NCBI GenBank assembly: GCA_964542765.1 | Contig: CAZIVO010000142.1 | Location: forward strand, 1 to 7,436 | DNA: 7,436 bases | Reading direction: 5' to 3' | Source of the DNA: CAZIVO01 sp964542765 | Lineage (GTDB): Bacteria > Planctomycetota > UBA1135 > UBA2386 | Shown here: positions 6,653 through 7,436 of the stretch, one piece after another | Numbering within the stretch: position 1 is the stretch's first letter | Layout of the letters: each line of letters starts with the position of its first letter | Program-made: the position numbers and the translations under genes | The notes under the pieces: generated by a model | Seen by the model: the letters and a program-made list of their open reading frames with translations, nothing else | Database searches by the model: none | Told to the model about the DNA's origin: nothing

Positions 6653-7436
6653 TCAGAAGGTGAAACCCACGCCTACATTCATCAGGTCATCGACGCCATC
6701 ACGGACCTGGTAATCAGCCTTGATGACGAAGTTCGCGGCGGGAAAGAAGGAAAAGCCAAAGGTGAGTTCCTGGCGATCACCTGCCGGGTTTGCCGTCGCG
6801 CCAACCGGCATCTTGTCCTGCGTGTCATAGTCCTCGTAACGCACGAAGGCGACGAGATCGGCATCGGCGAGACGCTCGGTCTTCCATCCATCGGGCATGA
6901 TGTGAGCCGCCGCTTCGAGGTAGTAACCCTGCATACCCTCGGCAACGCTGGCGGTGGGCGCGTTCGTCAACGCTGCATTCAGCTTGTCCGCATCATCGAT
7001 GGAAACCGTGGCATAGACCCCGCGGAAATCAAAACGCGACCAGCTGTACTCGAAATCGGCCGCCACCAGGAGAACATCCCCAGGCGTATCATTCACCACA
7101 CCCTTGTTGCTATTGTCGAGACCGCCAGCGAAGAAGGACAACCCCACCCTAAGATCCTCATCACTCAGTGGGTTCATGTCGATACGTCCGGTCACCCCGG
7201 GGTCGTTGATGCCCGGGCGTTCCTTCATGCGACCCTTGCGAATACCATTGGTCGCATCGAAACCCGATCCATCGAGACCGGAACCGACATAAAATTGGTA
7301 GCTCATCGACTCACCCCAGTTCCCCCAGACACCAATACCGTCGGCGGACCAGGTGGAGGGAATGATGTATTTCGCCATCGACGGACGCTCGACACCATTG
7401 AAGGTCGTCGGTTCGTGAGTTGCATTGATGATCCCG
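6653..7436 (-). CDS. Porin-like outer-membrane beta-barrel protein, 5' end cut off by the window edge
   Basis: The last 260 residues of an outer-membrane barrel. The frame stays open to the right edge: 19 codons precede the first internal ATG (7376-7378) and read in part THEPTTFNGVERPS, which joins smoothly to the following sequence, so that Met is not the start. The visible part alternates short amphipathic strands with Gly/Asp/Asn-rich loops (for example VGLSFFAGG, DFRGVYATVS, LTFGFSFFP, NFVIKADYQVRDG) and ends in NVGVGFTF. A terminal Phe after a hydrophobic strand is the usual signal for insertion by the Bam complex. The signal peptide and first strands lie outside the window. Family resemblance is to general or anion-selective porins, but the substrate is unknown. 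It is first of at least three tightly spaced genes, with its stop two bases before the flavin-transferase fusion, suggesting it serves the same envelope process. Confidence 0.85.
   Translation of the reverse strand, partial: GIINATHEPTTFNGVERPSMAKYIIPSTWSADGIGVWGNWGESMSYQFYVGSGLDGSGFDATNGIRKGRMKERPGINDPGVTGRIDMNPLSDEDLRVGLSFFAGGLDNSNKGVVNDTPGDVLLVAADFEYSWSRFDFRGVYATVSIDDADKLNAALTNAPTASVAEGMQGYYLEAAAHIMPDGWKTERLADADLVAFVRYEDYDTQDKMPVGATANPAGDRQELTFGFSFFPAANFVIKADYQVRDGVDDLMNVGVGFTF

Noticed and set aside
6653..7378. Start of the porin-like gene at the ATG 7376-7378
   Set aside because: The frame stays open to the window edge and the preceding codons read as ordinary porin sequence, so the gene begins outside the window.

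Overview
The window looks like chromosomal DNA from a diderm, high-GC bacterium, most probably of the phylum Planctomycetota. Three things point there: an exported formylglycine sulfatase with the CPVCSPTR active-site context common in planctomycetes, a secreted LamG protein with a C-terminal domain of a type I associate with planctomycete (Pla3-type) exported proteins, and a porin-like protein ending in an aromatic residue, which implies an outer membrane. This assignment rests on recognising families, not on a search. No RNA genes, insertion sequences, CRISPR arrays or long repeats were seen, and no gap between genes exceeds 300 bases.

Layout: (1) 1-509, minus strand: 5' part of pssA (CDP-diacylglycerol-serine O-phosphatidyltransferase), running off the left edge. 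(2) 510-621: a 112-base divergent promoter region. (3) 622-2070, plus strand: exported sulfatase. (4) 2175-3297 plus the stop to 3299, plus strand: secreted LamG protein. (5) 3316-7436, minus strand: four codirectional, tightly packed genes. In transcription order these are a porin-like outer-membrane barrel (5' part off the right edge), an exported fusion of an FMN-binding domain with an ApbE-type flavin transferase, a four-helix inner-membrane protein with a His-x-His motif, and a conserved TIM-barrel-like protein of unknown function.

The plus-strand pair fits extracellular handling of sulfated glycans: one enzyme removes sulfate and one protein probably binds carbohydrate or a surface. The minus-strand set looks like a cell-envelope redox module. 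The fusion protein carries both a flavin acceptor site and the enzyme that would load it, between an outer-membrane barrel and a membrane protein whose histidines could bind heme or metal on the periplasmic side. The role of the fourth gene in that set is not clear. The fusion-centred module is the most interesting part of the window.
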